NCBI GenBank assembly: GCA_023423275.1
Contig: JAFAFW010000107.1
Span: forward strand, 1 to 64,000
DNA: 64,000 nt
Direction of reading: 5' to 3'
Origin: Pseudomonadota bacterium
GTDB lineage: Bacteria > Pseudomonadota > Alphaproteobacteria > Rhizobiales > Hyphomicrobiaceae
Part shown: piece by piece, positions 35,262-46,363 of the stretch
How positions within the stretch are numbered: the stretch's first letter is position 1
Layout of the letters: each line of letters starts with the position of its first letter
Translations under genes and position numbers: made by a program
Notes under the pieces: generated by a model
The model's input: the letters and a program-made list of their open reading frames with translations, nothing else
Database searches by the model: none
Told to the model about the DNA's origin: nothing

Positions 35262-38201
35262 TCATGAAATGACCGGATCGAAGAGAGCTGCCGTCTCCTT
35301 CAGCGTTTGCCTTAAATCCGCTTCCAGGCGGGCGAAATCCGGCGCGTCAGCCGCCTTTGCCAACAGGCCCTTCAGCCCGGGAGACGCCTGTTCCGGGTGG
35401 AATTGGCCATCGACGCACAATCTATTGATCTGCGTGAGGTCGTTGAGAAGACGAGCCGCCGGGATCAAAGCTGCGCCGGCTCCCGCGGGAATGAGCCCTT
35501 TGCTGTCCAGCTTCTGCAAAGCACGCAATGTATTCTGGTCGAGCACATCGGGGTGTCGATCAGCATTAACGAGTTGCAGATACTGAGCCATGAACTCGAT
35601 ATCGACGAGACCGCCGCGCACCTGCTTCAGATCCCAGATTTCGTCGCTGCCCTTCTCGGTGCTTATGCGCGTACGCATCTCGCGAACATCCGCAGCGGTT
35701 TTCTCACGATCCCGCGGCCGCACGAGCGCCTCGCAGATCGCCCGTTCGACCTTGGCCTTAAGCTCGGGCGAACCGGTGATCACCCGCGCACGCGTCAACG
35801 CCATATGCTCCCACGTCCAGGCCGCGTTCGCCTGATAGTCGATGAAGCTCGACAACTGGGTCGCCACCGGCCCTTTTTGACCCGATGGCCGGAGCCGCAT
35901 GTCGACTTCATAAAGCTGTCCTTCGGCTGTCGGGGCCGACAAGGCGCTGATCAGCCGCTGGGTGAAGCGCGCATAGTATTGGCTCGGCGCCAGGGGCCGT
36001 GATCCGTCCGATTGCACGGCATCGGGATCGAAATCATAGACGACGATGAGATCGAGGTCCGAGGCCGCTGTCATCTCCCGGCCGCCAAGCTTGCCCATCG
36101 CGACAACCGCCGCATCGCCTCCCGGGACGCGACCATATAATCGGACGAAATCACGCTCCACGGCTTCTGCCAGGCCACGGACAAGCTGTTCGGCAAGCAG
36201 CGCATAACCGGTCCCGGCCTGGGACGCACTGATGATCCCGGACAAGATACGCACACCGATCAGGAAGGCCTGCTCAGTGCCGACCACACGAGCACGGTCG
36301 AGCACCTCCTGGAGGTCTTGAGCGCTCCCCAGCTCCGTGCGGATCAGCGCTTCCAACTCTTCGGGTGTCGGCAAGACACCGATCACGCGCGGATCGAGAA
36401 CCGCGTCGAGCACACGATGGCGACGGCTCAGGATGCGCGCCAACCTCGGCGCCGAGCCCATGATATCGGCGACGAGACGCAACAGCGACGGATTGGCCCG
36501 CAACAGGGAGAAGAGCTGCACACCCGCGGGAAGCTGAGACAGGAAGCGGTCAAAACCGGCAAAGGCGGCATCCGGATTGGCTGTCTCGGCTAACGCCTCG
36601 ATCAACACCGCCTGCACTTCCGTGAGCCGCTCGCGCGCCTTGGGGCTGCGGATGGCGGGATATCGGCCATGGTGCCAGCCACGGACGGTCGCAATCACCT
36701 GCGAGGGCTGCGAATAGCCCATCTGAGCGAGGGTTTCGACGGTCTGCGGATCATCGGCTTCTCCGGCAAACACCATATTGGCGCCGTCGCGCGTCAACTC
36801 GGGCATGTCTTCGAACAGAGCCGCATAGTGCCGCTGCACGGTCTTCAAATGCGCGACGAGCGCGGCCGAGAAGTCGTCCGTGGAAGGATATCCTGCGAAC
36901 CGCGCAAACGATGCAAGCGCCTCCGGCGAATTCGGAAGCTCGTGGGTCTGTTCATCCGCCACCATCTGCAGCCGGTGCTCGATGCCGCGCAGATAGATGT
37001 AGCTGCTGGTGAGATCGTCACGCACGGCATCCTTGATCCAGCCGCGATCCGCAAGCCGGCCGAGAACCTCCAGCGTACGTGGTGTACGCAATTCCCGCTG
37101 ACGGCCGCCGGCGATGAGTTGTTGTGTCTGGGCGAAGAACTCGATCTCACGAATTCCGCCACGGCCGAGCTTGATGTTGTGCCCGGCAACGCCAATCTCT
37201 CCGAAGCCGCGATGTGCGTGAATCTGGCGCTTCATCGCATGGATGTCGGCGATCGCCGCAAAGTCGAGATACTTGCGCCAGATGAACGGCGACAGTTCCG
37301 CGAGCAGACACTGACCGGTTTCGATATCGCCCGCGACCGGACGCGCTTTGATCATGGCCGCGCGTTCCCAGTTCTGACCGAAACTCTCATAATAGACGAG
37401 CGCGGCATCCGTAGAGAGTGCGATCTGAGTCGCGCCGGGATCGGGCCGTAGCCGCAGATCCGTGCGGAAAACGTACCCCTCACCCGTACGCTCCTGCAGA
37501 ATGCGAACGAGTTCACGCGTCAGACGCACAAAGAACGTTTGCGGCTCGAGTCCGTCGCGCAGCTTGACCCGCTGGGCATCATAAAAAACGATAAGGTCGA
37601 TATCGCTCGAATAATTGAGTTCACGGGCGCCATACTTGCCCATGCCGAGAACGGTATACCCCGAGCGGAGATCGGGCCTCTCGTCCGATGCGATCCAGTC
37701 GCCGCGCGCTGAAGCCTGGCGGAAAAGAAACCGCACTGCGTGCTGCACCGCGGCATCGGCAGCGTCGGTCAATGTGCCGGTGACCTCGTCGAGATCCCAT
37801 ACGCCGCCGAGGTCGGCCAGCGCCGTCAGGAGCGCAATTTCAGTCTTGAAGTTGCGCAAGGTCATCATCAGCTCGGTCACCGAGCTTGCGGCACCGGACT
37901 TGTCTGCGACCTCAGCAAGCAGCCGCGATCGCGTTACCTCCGGCGCCGCAGACAGCACGCGGGCGAGACGGGCCGGATCGCGCTTCGCCAACCCCGACAG
38001 ATAGGGCGAGCCGGCGAACACGCCGCCAAGCAGCCGCCGCACGACGGTATTGCCAACGAGACCATCCGCGACGTCAGCCGATGTCCCCATCTCGGCTTCG
38101 AATTCAGCGACATCGTCCGCGATACCCGGATCATCATATCCGTAAGGCGCATGGCGAAGCCGGGCATAAAGCGGCTCCGGCACATGCGGTGTTGTGATCA
38201 T
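35262..38201 (-). CDS. glnE: Bifunctional glutamine synthetase adenylyltransferase/removase GlnE
   Basis: A protein of 979 residues, standard for GlnE. Two nucleotidyltransferase domains are present: the adenylyl-removing one with G-M-G-K-Y-G-A-R-E-L and S-S-D-I-D-L near residue 195, and the adenylylating one with M-G-K-L-G-G-R-E-M and S-D-L-D-L near residue 713. The protein adds or removes AMP on glutamine synthetase under control of PII, matching activity to nitrogen supply. It follows the two-component system gene pair on the same strand. Confidence 0.97.
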   Translation of the reverse strand: MITTPHVPEPLYARLRHAPYGYDDPGIADDVAEFEAEMGTSADVADGLVGNTVVRRLLGGVFAGSPYLSGLAKRDPARLARVLSAAPEVTRSRLLAEVADKSGAASSVTELMMTLRNFKTEIALLTALADLGGVWDLDEVTGTLTDAADAAVQHAVRFLFRQASARGDWIASDERPDLRSGYTVLGMGKYGARELNYSSDIDLIVFYDAQRVKLRDGLEPQTFFVRLTRELVRILQERTGEGYVFRTDLRLRPDPGATQIALSTDAALVYYESFGQNWERAAMIKARPVAGDIETGQCLLAELSPFIWRKYLDFAAIADIHAMKRQIHAHRGFGEIGVAGHNIKLGRGGIREIEFFAQTQQLIAGGRQRELRTPRTLEVLGRLADRGWIKDAVRDDLTSSYIYLRGIEHRLQMVADEQTHELPNSPEALASFARFAGYPSTDDFSAALVAHLKTVQRHYAALFEDMPELTRDGANMVFAGEADDPQTVETLAQMGYSQPSQVIATVRGWHHGRYPAIRSPKARERLTEVQAVLIEALAETANPDAAFAGFDRFLSQLPAGVQLFSLLRANPSLLRLVADIMGSAPRLARILSRRHRVLDAVLDPRVIGVLPTPEELEALIRTELGSAQDLQEVLDRARVVGTEQAFLIGVRILSGIISASQAGTGYALLAEQLVRGLAEAVERDFVRLYGRVPGGDAAVVAMGKLGGREMTAASDLDLIVVYDFDPDAVQSDGSRPLAPSQYYARFTQRLISALSAPTAEGQLYEVDMRLRPSGQKGPVATQLSSFIDYQANAAWTWEHMALTRARVITGSPELKAKVERAICEALVRPRDREKTAADVREMRTRISTEKGSDEIWDLKQVRGGLVDIEFMAQYLQLVNADRHPDVLDQNTLRALQKLDSKGLIPAGAGAALIPAARLLNDLTQINRLCVDGQFHPEQASPGLKGLLAKAADAPDFARLEADLRQTLKETAALFDPVIS

Positions 38202-38243
38202 GGGGCACCTCGTTCGCGCGCAGGGCCAGGGCCGGATGATGCG

Positions 38244-39656
38244 CTATAACATGGTAGAACGTGGCCAGGAGAGAACAACCCGCAATCCCGGGCGGTTGTC
38301 CTCAAGGCTGACTTGGCCGCGGTGCAATCGCGCGACGGCGGCGACGAGACTGAGCCCCAATCCCGTACCCGACCGCGTCCGGCTCGCTTCCAGGCGCACG
38401 AACCGCTTCAAGACGCGTTCGCGATCCACCTCCGGGATGCCCGGCCCATGATCGGCCACGGCAATCTCGACCTGACCATTGTGCTGCGTCACGGCGACCT
38501 CGATGTCGGCCGCCTGTGCCGGGCGGCGTGAACACGGCTCCGCGACGCCGTACTTGAGAGCGTTGTCGATCAGGTTGGCGACCGCTTGTCCGATGAGCTG
38601 GCGGTTGGCCTTGACGGGCACGGCCGCATCCGCCGAGAGACGTATGAAGCGGCCGGCTTCTTCCGCCGCCGGTTCGTAGAGTTCGACCACGTCGCTCACC
38701 AGTTCGGAAACGTCGAACGCCTCCAGCGTCTCCTCGATCGCACCGGCTTCGAGACGCGCAATCAGCAACATCGCGCTGAACGTCTTGATGATCCCGTCGG
38801 CTTCCTCGATCGTCTTCTGGAGACCATCGCGATAATCCTCCGCGTTGCGACCGTCACGCAGGGCCGCCTCGGCGCGATTACGCAATCGGGTGAGCGGCGT
38901 TTTCAAATCATGCGCGATGTTGTCCGAAACCTCGCGTAAGCCGGTCATGAGCTGCTCGATCCGATCGAGCATGGCGTTGAGGTTGCGTCCCAGATCGTCG
39001 AACTCGTCTCCGGTGCCCGCAACGTCGATTCGCCGTGACAAGTCACCGGCCATGATCGACTCGGACGTCGCCGTGATGCCCGCAAGGCGCTTCAGAATAT
39101 GGCGGCTGGCAATGATGCCGCCTGCAAGGCCAACCAATCCCAGCAGGCCGAAACCGACGAGAAATATCGTCCGCACGCGATCGATGAATCCGATTTGCTC
39201 CTCGACATCTCGTGAAACGAGAAGCTGCTGTTGCCCCAGGTTCACCGGGATGCCGACCGCCATGCGTTCCGTAGCATCGAGGCCGTCGCCGCGTGCATAT
39301 CGGAACAGACCACCGCGATCACTGCTCAGCTCCGGAGGCCAACGACTGAGATTGCCGGCAATCTTCCGACCCTGGCGATCGGCGAGGAAATAGAGCTGGA
39401 GATCCGACGCCTTGCTCCGCTGCGAGACTTCTTTCGCGACGGCGTCCGGACCTTGCAGGCGAGCCACGGCCTGAAGCCCATTCGCCTCAGTCTCGATGGT
39501 CTGGAGAAGCTGGCGGGTCAGCGCCTCGTTCGTCTGCCACACGAGGATGCCGGCGATCAGCGCGGCCAGTGTGACGAACAGCGCGACGTAGGCGGCCATC
39601 AGCCGAAAGGCTGTGGTCCTCGCCAAACGCGATAAACGATCACTGATGGCCGACAC
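38244..39656 (-). CDS. Sensor histidine kinase, HAMP-containing
   Basis: A protein of 470 residues from a GTG at 39656 that overlaps the response regulator gene by 17 bases; upstream sequence to 39788 only mirrors that gene. Two transmembrane helices (L-M-A-A-Y-V-A-L-F and T-I-F-L-V-G-F-G-L-L) flank a periplasmic sensor. After a HAMP domain come the H-box D-N-I-A-H-D-L-K-T-P, N-box N-L-I-D-N-A-L-K, and G-boxes D-H-G-P-G-I-P and G-T-G-L-G-L-S. Signal unknown. Genes downstream of a DegP-like protease suggest envelope stress. Confidence 0.9.
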   Translation of the reverse strand: MSAISDRLSRLARTTAFRLMAAYVALFVTLAALIAGILVWQTNEALTRQLLQTIETEANGLQAVARLQGPDAVAKEVSQRSKASDLQLYFLADRQGRKIAGNLSRWPPELSSDRGGLFRYARGDGLDATERMAVGIPVNLGQQQLLVSRDVEEQIGFIDRVRTIFLVGFGLLGLVGLAGGIIASRHILKRLAGITATSESIMAGDLSRRIDVAGTGDEFDDLGRNLNAMLDRIEQLMTGLREVSDNIAHDLKTPLTRLRNRAEAALRDGRNAEDYRDGLQKTIEEADGIIKTFSAMLLIARLEAGAIEETLEAFDVSELVSDVVELYEPAAEEAGRFIRLSADAAVPVKANRQLIGQAVANLIDNALKYGVAEPCSRRPAQAADIEVAVTQHNGQVEIAVADHGPGIPEVDRERVLKRFVRLEASRTRSGTGLGLSLVAAVARLHRGQVSLEDNRPGLRVVLSWPRSTML

Positions 39657-40320
39657 GCATCGTGTACCCCGCTCCACGGATCGTGTGCAGCAAAGGTTCC
39701 TCGAAATTCTTGTCGATCTTCGATCTGAGGCGGGAAATATGCACGTCAATGACATTGGTCTGGGGATCGAAGTGATAATCCCAAACATGCTCCAGCAGCA
39801 TCGTTCGCGTTACGACCTGGTTGGCGTGACGCATCAGGTACTCCAGCAGCCGGAATTCGCGCGGCTGCAACGTGATCGGCTCACCGGCGCGGGTGACGCG
39901 ATGCGAGAGCCGGTCGAGGACGAGATCCCCCACCGTATAGCGCGTTTCCTGCTCCTGCGGATCGCCTCGGCGGGACAAGGCTTCGATGCGCGCTAGCAGC
40001 TCTGAAAAGGCGTAGGGCTTCGTCAGATAATCATCGCCACCGGCCCGCAGTCCTTTGACGCGATCATCGACCTCTCCGAGAGCCGAAAGGATCAGAACCG
40101 GCGTGCGGACCTCCTCTCCGCGCAGTGTGCGGATGATGCTGAGACCATCCAGCCGCGGCAGCATCCGATCGACGATCAGGACATCGAAGCCACCGTCCCG
40201 GGCAACGGCAAGGCCATCCTCGCCGTCGTGGGCCAGTTCCGCCGTATGACCGCTCTCCCGCAGCGCCTTCTGCAGGAACTGCGCCGTTTCCCGGTCATCC
40301 TCGATCACAAGCACGCGCAT
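39640..40320 (-). CDS. OmpR-family response regulator
   Basis: A protein of 226 residues. Receiver domain with acidic pocket E-D-D, phosphorylated Asp in L-I-V-D-R-M-L-P and Lys in L-T-K-P-Y-A-F, then a winged-helix DNA-binding domain with L-E-Y-L-M-R-H-A-N-Q-V-V-T-R and the C-terminal R-G-A-G-Y-T-M-R. Partner of the overlapping kinase gene. Likely targets include the adjacent degP gene, but no binding site was identified. Confidence 0.95.
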   Translation of the reverse strand: MRVLVIEDDRETAQFLQKALRESGHTAELAHDGEDGLAVARDGGFDVLIVDRMLPRLDGLSIIRTLRGEEVRTPVLILSALGEVDDRVKGLRAGGDDYLTKPYAFSELLARIEALSRRGDPQEQETRYTVGDLVLDRLSHRVTRAGEPITLQPREFRLLEYLMRHANQVVTRTMLLEHVWDYHFDPQTNVIDVHISRLRSKIDKNFEEPLLHTIRGAGYTMRVGHQ

Positions 40321-40448
40321 CTGGTATCGCGTTTCTCGGTGCTCTGCCTTTCGGGCAGATAGGGCCTACTTGGTCAGCGATTCGCGCTGACTTTATTCGA
40401 ATGCATCTCAAGCCGCGTCGCGGGTCAAGGTTCCGTCGGCGGTTAAGA

Positions 40449-40488
40449 CCGAGGCGGTCGGTTCAGGATCCTGAACCGACCGCCTCGG
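40449..40488. terminator. Perfect 40-bp palindrome after degP
   Basis: The 40 bases are identical to their own reverse complement (20-base arms with no loop, centre at GGATCC). It lies 30 bases after the degP stop and before the response regulator start. As RNA it would form a very stable hairpin; no U tract follows, so it may act as terminator, stabiliser or operator. Confidence 0.6.
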
Positions 40489-40518
40489 GAAAGGCAGCGT
40501 GGATGTGGGCGGAAAGCC

Positions 40519-42129
40519 TTAGCTCTTGAGCTGCACCGCAACGACGCGCGTCTGTTCGCCGGACTTCACCGTCAGCAGAACGGCCTTGCGGCCAAGCCCT
40601 TTGGCGCTGTCGATGGCTGCGTCGACCTGATCCGGCGTCGAGACCGTCTGGCTGTTGACCTGGATGATGACATCACCGGTTTTCAGCCCCTTGGTGGCCG
40701 CATCGGAGTTTGCCTCGACCTCGCTGATCTGGACACCCTCGGCCTTGCCACCACGCGGCGCCTGCGCTTGCGTCAGCGACAAGCCCAATGCGTTCATCTG
40801 CGATTCCGGTGCAACGCTCTCACCCTGCTCCAGCTTCGCCAGTTCCACACCAGATGACGGGAACGTACCAAGCTTCACCTTGACGGTCTGCTCCTTGTTG
40901 CCACGGAGGATCTTCACGTCGACCGTCGTATTCGGCGAGTACTCGGCAACCTTGCGCGCCAGCTCACGGCTGTTCTCGATCGGCTCACCGTTGATGGCCA
41001 GAATGGCGTCCTGGCTCTTCAGGCCGGCCTCTGCCGCCGGACCATTCGCCGTGACATCATTGACCAGCGCACCCTTGGCCTCGGAAAGGCCGAGGCTCGC
41101 AGCGGTATCGTCATCGACGCTCTGGATACGAACGCCGAGCCATCCGCGGCTGACCGTGCCGGACTTCTCAAGCTGCGCAATCACGTCCTGGGCAGTCGAA
41201 GCCGGAACAGCGAATGCAATGCCGACATTGCCACCGGACGGGCTGTAGATCGCGGTGTTGATGCCGACCACTTCGCCGTTGAGATTGAACGTCGGGCCAC
41301 CGGAGTTGCCGCGGTTTACGGCCGCGTCGATCTGCATGTAGTCATACGGACCGGAACCGATGTCACGCGCCAGGGCCGAGACGATACCCGCCGTCACCGT
41401 GCCGCCGAGACCGAACGGATTGCCGACCGCAACCACCCAGTCACCGACGCGCGGCGACTGCGAGGCGAACTTCACGAACGGGAACTTCTTGTCCTTGGCA
41501 TTGATCTTCACGAGTGCAAGATCGGTGCGCGGATCAGTGCCGACGACGTCTCCATCGTACTTGTTGTTCTCGTCGAACACGACCTGAACCTTGCTGGCGC
41601 CGTCAATCACGTGGTTGTTCGTCACCACGAAGCCATCCGCAGAGACAACGAAGCCCGAACCGGTTGCCTGGCGCGGCCGCGGCGCCTGCCTCGGCGACTG
41701 CTGGCCAGGGCCTGGCATGCGGAAATTGCGGAAGAACTCATTCAGGGGATGGTCATCCGGCAGGTCGGGGAAACTGTCGGGCAGATTGCGCTGTCCGCCG
41801 CGGGGATTGGTGTTGGACGCAACACGGGCCTGCTCACCCGTAACATTGATGCTGACAACCGCCGGCTTTACGCGCTCCACGATATCCGCGAACGACAGCG
41901 GCGCGCGGCCCGGCATCTGGATGCCCGAATTCTCAGTTTTCAGCTGTGCGTGAACCGCATCGGGCGGCAACGTCGCGAACAATGCCATGGCGCTGACGCC
42001 GGCAAACGCCGCGATCATCGGCAATTTCGCCCCTCGCATGGTGATAACTTTCCGCTGGGGAGCAGGGATCTCACTTTTCGTCTGCTCGATTGGCATAGCG
42101 CTCATCCTCTCATCTGCCATATCTTTCAT
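40519..42129 (-). CDS. degP: DegP/HtrA family periplasmic serine protease (Do type)
   Basis: A protein of up to 536 residues. Several ATGs are possible; the one at 42096 (M-P-I-E-Q) has GAGAGG nine bases upstream. A signal/anchor helix (I-A-A-F-A-G-V-S-A-M-A-L-F) is followed by the trypsin-like domain with the triad in N-N-H-V-I-D, D-L-A-L-V-K and G-N-S-G-G-P, then two PDZ domains. The protein degrades or refolds damaged periplasmic proteins. It lies between the ccm operon and an OmpR-type system on the same strand. Confidence 0.95.
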   Translation of the reverse strand: MKDMADERMSAMPIEQTKSEIPAPQRKVITMRGAKLPMIAAFAGVSAMALFATLPPDAVHAQLKTENSGIQMPGRAPLSFADIVERVKPAVVSINVTGEQARVASNTNPRGGQRNLPDSFPDLPDDHPLNEFFRNFRMPGPGQQSPRQAPRPRQATGSGFVVSADGFVVTNNHVIDGASKVQVVFDENNKYDGDVVGTDPRTDLALVKINAKDKKFPFVKFASQSPRVGDWVVAVGNPFGLGGTVTAGIVSALARDIGSGPYDYMQIDAAVNRGNSGGPTFNLNGEVVGINTAIYSPSGGNVGIAFAVPASTAQDVIAQLEKSGTVSRGWLGVRIQSVDDDTAASLGLSEAKGALVNDVTANGPAAEAGLKSQDAILAINGEPIENSRELARKVAEYSPNTTVDVKILRGNKEQTVKVKLGTFPSSGVELAKLEQGESVAPESQMNALGLSLTQAQAPRGGKAEGVQISEVEANSDAATKGLKTGDVIIQVNSQTVSTPDQVDAAIDSAKGLGRKAVLLTVKSGEQTRVVAVQLKS

Positions 42130-42217
42130 GACCGTGAGCGGAATGTAGGGAGGCCAGCCTTACGGCACTCTTTCAGTGACGTTAAATTTTTGTAAGGTCG
42201 GTAACGGCGGCGTGAAA

Positions 42218-42739
42218 TCAGGTGTCCTTAACAGAGTTCACCCCCGAAGGCGCCGAAGAACCGTCGTCCGCCAGGAGATCGCGCAAACGATCCTCCTCCT
42301 CGCGGGTGAGCGAGGCCACGGGCGTCTTAGAGGTCCCGCCGCTCCGTAGCCGGCGCAGCATGAATACCGCAGCTCCGCCCAGCACGACCAGCGGCGTCAA
42401 CCATAGCAGAAGCGTGCTGCGATCAAACGGCGGTTTCAGGAGCACGAACGTTCCATAGCGATCGACGACGAACCGCTTCACTTGCTCATCACTGTCACCG
42501 GCTTGGAGGCGTTCGCGTACCAGCAAGCGCAGATCGCGGGCCAGAGGCGCGTTGGAATCGTCAATCGACTGGTTCTGGCAGACTACGCATCTCAGTTCCG
42601 CCGATAACGCCCGAGCCCGCGCCTCAAGCGCCGGATCCTTGAGGATTTCGTCAGGCTGTACCGCCAGCAAGCGACCTGCGCACAGCATGACCGGCGCTGC
42701 CATGAGAAGAACCGCGAATAAGCGGCGAAGGCGTAGCAT
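42218..42739 (-). CDS. ccmH: Cytochrome c maturation protein CcmH
   Basis: A protein of 173 residues from the ATG at 42739, eight bases after GGAG; longer frames overlap ccmF. Signal peptide, then the thioredoxin-like motif [11 protein letters not shown], a helical bundle ([10 protein letters not shown]) and a C-terminal transmembrane helix. CcmH reduces apocytochrome c haem-binding Cys with CcmF. This form lacks the large CcmI domain, which is a separate gene (45.2-46.4 kb). Confidence 0.95.
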   Translation of the reverse strand: MLRLRRLFAVLLMAAPVMLCAGRLLAVQPDEILKDPALEARARALSAELRCVVCQNQSIDDSNAPLARDLRLLVRERLQAGDSDEQVKRFVVDRYGTFVLLKPPFDRSTLLLWLTPLVVLGGAAVFMLRRLRSGGTSKTPVASLTREEEDRLRDLLADDGSSAPSGVNSVKDT

Positions 42740-42743
42740 TGCG

Positions 42744-44732
42744 TCACTCCGCCGGAACATGACGCGGACGCAGGCGCGCGCGCTGCGGCGCCCCGATCCG
42801 CAGGCGGCGGTCCGACAGCGAGAGCAATCCGCCGATAAACATGATGATCGTCCCGAGCCAGATAAATCTGACAAGAGGATTGAAATAGAGCCGCACGGCA
42901 TAACCTCCTGCCGCCGTCACCTGCTCGTCACCGAGCACGGCATAGAGGTCGCCACGCCAAGACGCATGAATGCCAGCTTCCGTCGTGGTCTGACGCGGAG
43001 CATCGTAGAGCCGTTTGGAGGGGGCGAGATCCGTCACCGGCGAACCATCCCGCGTGACGTTGAAAACACCAACCTCCTCCTGGTAGTTGGGCCCGCGCTG
43101 CGGCGCAGCCCCCTTGAAGGTCAGGCTGTAGCCAGCGATATCGGCCCGCTCGCCAGGCTTCATGACCAGGATCTTTTCGCTCTGATAGGCGCTGGTGGCG
43201 ATGATCCCGACGACCATGGCCCCCACACCGAAATGCGCCACAGCCGTTCCATAGGCCGAGCGCGGAAGTCCTTTGAGGCGACGCCACACCTCGTCGGCCG
43301 ATGCCTGACCGAATTTCACACGCGTTGCCGTTTCCGACACGGCACCCGCCATGACCCAAACGCCCAGCGCAAGACCGAACGGCGCGAGCCAGGGGCCTCT
43401 GTAAACAAGGGCATATGTTGCAACGATCACGACCAAGGCCGCGCAAGCCGCAAACCAGAGGCGCTGCGCCGCGGCTGCAAGATCTCCCCGTTTCCATGCC
43501 AGCAGCGGCCCAAACGGCAACGCAATCAGAAGCGGCAGCATCAGCGGGCCGAACGTCATGTTGAAATAGGGCGGACCCACCGAAATCTTGTCGCCCGTCA
43601 CCGCTTCCAGAGCGAGCGGATAAAGCGTCCCCACAAACACCGTCGCACACGCCGTCGTCAGCAACAGGTTGTTGAGGACAAGACTGCCCTCACGGCTGAT
43701 CGGCGCGAAGAGCCCGCCTTGACGCAGTTCGCCCATCCGAGCGGCAAACAGCGTCAGTGCTCCACCTGTCAGCAAACCCATGATGCTCAGAATGAAGACG
43801 CCGCGTGCAGGGTCGACGGCAAAGGCGTGTACCGACGTCAGCACGCCCGAACGCACGAGGAAGGTACCCATGAGGCTCAGCGAGAACGTCAGGATGGCAA
43901 GCAGCACCGTCCAGACCTTCAGCGCGTCGCGTTTTTCCATCACGACGGCGGAATGCAGCAGAGCCGTTCCCGCCAGCCAGGGCATGAACGAGGCATTCTC
44001 GACGGGGTCCCAGAACCACCAGCCACCCCAGCCGAGCTCGTAATAGGCCCACCATGAGCCCATCGCGATGCCGATGGTCAGCAGCATCCACGCCGCGAGA
44101 GTCCATGGCCTGACCCAGCGCGCCCACGCTGCATCGATCCGGCCTTCCAGAAGCGCCCCGATGGCAAATGCGAACGCGATCGAAAAACCCACATAACCCG
44201 CATAAAGGAAGGGCGGATGAAACGAGAGCGCCGGATCCTGCAGAATCGGGTTGAGCCCCATCCCCTCAGTCGCCGGCGGATTGAGGCGCAGGAACGGATT
44301 GGACGTCAGCACGATGAACAGCATGAAGGCGACTGAGATGATCGCCTGAACCGCCAGCACATTGGCTTTCAACGTTCGCGGCAGATTATCCCCGAACACT
44401 GCGACGGCCGCACCGAACGCCGCGAGCATCAGCACCCACAGCAGCATCGACCCTTCGTGATTTCCCCACACACCCGACAGGCGATAGAGTAAAGGCTTGG
44501 CCGAATGGGAATTGCGATAGACATTCTCGACTGAAAAGTCCGAGACGACATACGCGTGGGTCAAGGCCGCGAACGCGCATGCAATGAGCAAAAGCTGAGC
44601 CACAGCGGCGGGCGTCGCGACGCCCATCATTCTCTCGTCGCGTGACCACGCTCCCCACATGGGGATACTGGCCTGTACCAGCGCCACCGCGAGCGCCAGC
44701 ACCAACGCGAAATGTCCGATCTCGATGATCAT
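42744..44732 (-). CDS. ccmF: Cytochrome c haem lyase subunit CcmF
   Basis: A protein of 662 residues from the ATG at 44732 (a TTG four codons earlier is less likely). Many transmembrane helices; the WWD domain for haem handling reads [12 protein letters not shown] near residue 237. CcmF with CcmH and CcmI attaches haem to apocytochrome c on the periplasmic face. The gene starts 16 bases after ccmE and ends 4 bases before ccmH, in one operon. Confidence 0.97.
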   Translation of the reverse strand: MIIEIGHFALVLALAVALVQASIPMWGAWSRDERMMGVATPAAVAQLLLIACAFAALTHAYVVSDFSVENVYRNSHSAKPLLYRLSGVWGNHEGSMLLWVLMLAAFGAAVAVFGDNLPRTLKANVLAVQAIISVAFMLFIVLTSNPFLRLNPPATEGMGLNPILQDPALSFHPPFLYAGYVGFSIAFAFAIGALLEGRIDAAWARWVRPWTLAAWMLLTIGIAMGSWWAYYELGWGGWWFWDPVENASFMPWLAGTALLHSAVVMEKRDALKVWTVLLAILTFSLSLMGTFLVRSGVLTSVHAFAVDPARGVFILSIMGLLTGGALTLFAARMGELRQGGLFAPISREGSLVLNNLLLTTACATVFVGTLYPLALEAVTGDKISVGPPYFNMTFGPLMLPLLIALPFGPLLAWKRGDLAAAAQRLWFAACAALVVIVATYALVYRGPWLAPFGLALGVWVMAGAVSETATRVKFGQASADEVWRRLKGLPRSAYGTAVAHFGVGAMVVGIIATSAYQSEKILVMKPGERADIAGYSLTFKGAAPQRGPNYQEEVGVFNVTRDGSPVTDLAPSKRLYDAPRQTTTEAGIHASWRGDLYAVLGDEQVTAAGGYAVRLYFNPLVRFIWLGTIIMFIGGLLSLSDRRLRIGAPQRARLRPRHVPAE

Positions 44733-44748
44733 GGTGCTGCGCAACCCA

Positions 44749-45207
44749 TCAGTTGGTCCCCGCAGCGCCGGGCTCGGCGTGTTGCCAGAGCCCTTTTTCC
44801 TTCAGGGCCTTTGCGACCTCGGGCGGCATATACGTTTCATCGTGCTTGGCCAGCACCGTGTCGGCGAGAAACTTGCCCTGCCCGTCAAGACGGCCTTCGG
44901 TCACCACACCCTGCCCTTCACGAAACAGGTCCGGCAGCACACCGTGATAGGTGACGTCGATGGTCTTCAACGTATCCGTTACGCCAAATTCGACAGCCGC
45001 ACCCTCTCCCCGCCGCACCGATCCTTGCGCAACGAGACCGCCCAGGCGAAAGCGCTGCCCGGCTTCTATCTGCTTTTCCACGACCTCACTCGGCGTGTGG
45101 AAGAACACGATGGAATCGCGCAGAGCAAACAACACAAGGAGGCTTGCCAGCCCCAGCACACCGACACCGGTAATGATCAGCGCGGCTCGTCTCTGCTTGC
45201 GCGTCAT
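44749..45207 (-). CDS. ccmE: Haem chaperone CcmE
   Basis: A protein of 152 residues from the ATG at 45207. N-terminal basic stretch M-T-R-K-Q-R-R then one transmembrane helix and a periplasmic beta-barrel. The covalent haem-binding His and its Tyr lie in [11 protein letters not shown]. CcmE carries haem from CcmABCD to CcmF. Second gene of the ccmI-ccmE-ccmF-ccmH operon. Confidence 0.97.
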   Translation of the reverse strand: MTRKQRRAALIITGVGVLGLASLLVLFALRDSIVFFHTPSEVVEKQIEAGQRFRLGGLVAQGSVRRGEGAAVEFGVTDTLKTIDVTYHGVLPDLFREGQGVVTEGRLDGQGKFLADTVLAKHDETYMPPEVAKALKEKGLWQHAEPGAAGTN

Positions 45208-45226
45208 CGTCCTTCGATTACCTTCC

Positions 45227-46363
45227 TCACGAGTCGAACCCCAGGCTGCGCGCGAGCGTGTCGAGCGACGATAATGCCGCCTGATCACTCGAAAAGACCT
45301 TGCGCGCTTCAGCCAGCGCTTCGGTTCCCTTGTCTTTCTGTCCGAGCACGGCGTATGCGCGAAGCAACCGCTGCCAACCTGCGAGATCGTTGCCATCCGT
45401 TTTGAGGCGTTCGGCCAACCCGGTCACCATCTGCTCGATCATCTGCGCGCGCGCCGCGGGATCAAGCTTTGAGGCCGCGGCAACGTCTTCAGCCGAAGGC
45501 CCGGGCACGGGCTGCTGCCCTTTGCCCTCGAGCCGGGCGATCAGCAGCTTGATCCTCTCATCAACCGCACTGCGCCATTCCGCATCGGCTGGCGCGTCCG
45601 CGATCAGCTTTTGGTAATCCGCCAAAGCCTGCGCGAGCTGGCCGTCCTGCTCCTTCGCGAGCGCCAGCCAGAAACGCGCTTCGGGCCGGCCAGGCTCAAG
45701 CTCCAACAGCCTCTCGAACGCCTGTTTGGCGTCCTCGGTTACGACGCCGTTGGCGGCCAGTACGGACGCCTCACCGAGCCCCTCGATGCGCGACGGCGAT
45801 TCTCCGAGAAGCCGAATCGCGTTTCGAAAGGCCTGTGCGGCATCGGTGAAGCGACCCTGGCGCAGATAGACGGGCGCAATGACGTCCCAGCCCTTTCCAT
45901 CCTCTGGATGCGTTTGCAATCGCTCCTCGACCTTGGCGATCAGGCCGGCGATACCTGCATCGGCAATCGGCGCAGACCTGCTTTGGCTGCCGGACGTTCC
46001 CGGCAATCCCGGCGCGCCGTTCGCCAGATAGAAGGCCATCGCCACCAGAGGAACGACAATCGCCGTCCCGAGAAACACGCGGGCCGCATGGCGCCCGTCC
46101 GCCACCCGACCTGATGATGGAACGTCACGATCCGCTCGGGCCAACAGACGCCGCGAAACCTCTGTACGCGCCGCGGCAGCCTCATCGTCACCCAGCAAGC
46201 CCCGGGCTCGATCAGCGTCGACCTCGTTCAACTGGTCGCGGTAAACGGACAGATCCGCCGCAACGTCCTGTGCGTCATTTCCGCTGTCGGGCAGGATCAA
46301 CGGGCGCGTCACCGCATATAATGCGGCCGCCGTCATTGTTGCGCAAAGCAGCCAGAACAGCAT
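45227..46363 (-). CDS. ccmI: Cytochrome c biogenesis protein CcmI (TPR)
   Basis: A protein of 378 residues. Two N-terminal transmembrane helices (start to residue 20 and about 94-113) with a Leu/Arg-rich cytoplasmic loop between them, V-Y-R-D-Q-L-N-E-V, and a periplasmic TPR domain ([15 protein letters not shown]). CcmI presents apocytochrome c to the CcmFH lyase. First gene of the operon. Confidence 0.93.
   Translation of the reverse strand: MLFWLLCATMTAAALYAVTRPLILPDSGNDAQDVAADLSVYRDQLNEVDADRARGLLGDDEAAAARTEVSRRLLARADRDVPSSGRVADGRHAARVFLGTAIVVPLVAMAFYLANGAPGLPGTSGSQSRSAPIADAGIAGLIAKVEERLQTHPEDGKGWDVIAPVYLRQGRFTDAAQAFRNAIRLLGESPSRIEGLGEASVLAANGVVTEDAKQAFERLLELEPGRPEARFWLALAKEQDGQLAQALADYQKLIADAPADAEWRSAVDERIKLLIARLEGKGQQPVPGPSAEDVAAASKLDPAARAQMIEQMVTGLAERLKTDGNDLAGWQRLLRAYAVLGQKDKGTEALAEARKVFSSDQAALSSLDTLARSLGFDS

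Noticed and set aside
42552..44057. A 501-codon rightward frame opposite ccmF
   Set aside because: Arg/His/Gln-rich shadow with no recognisable domain.
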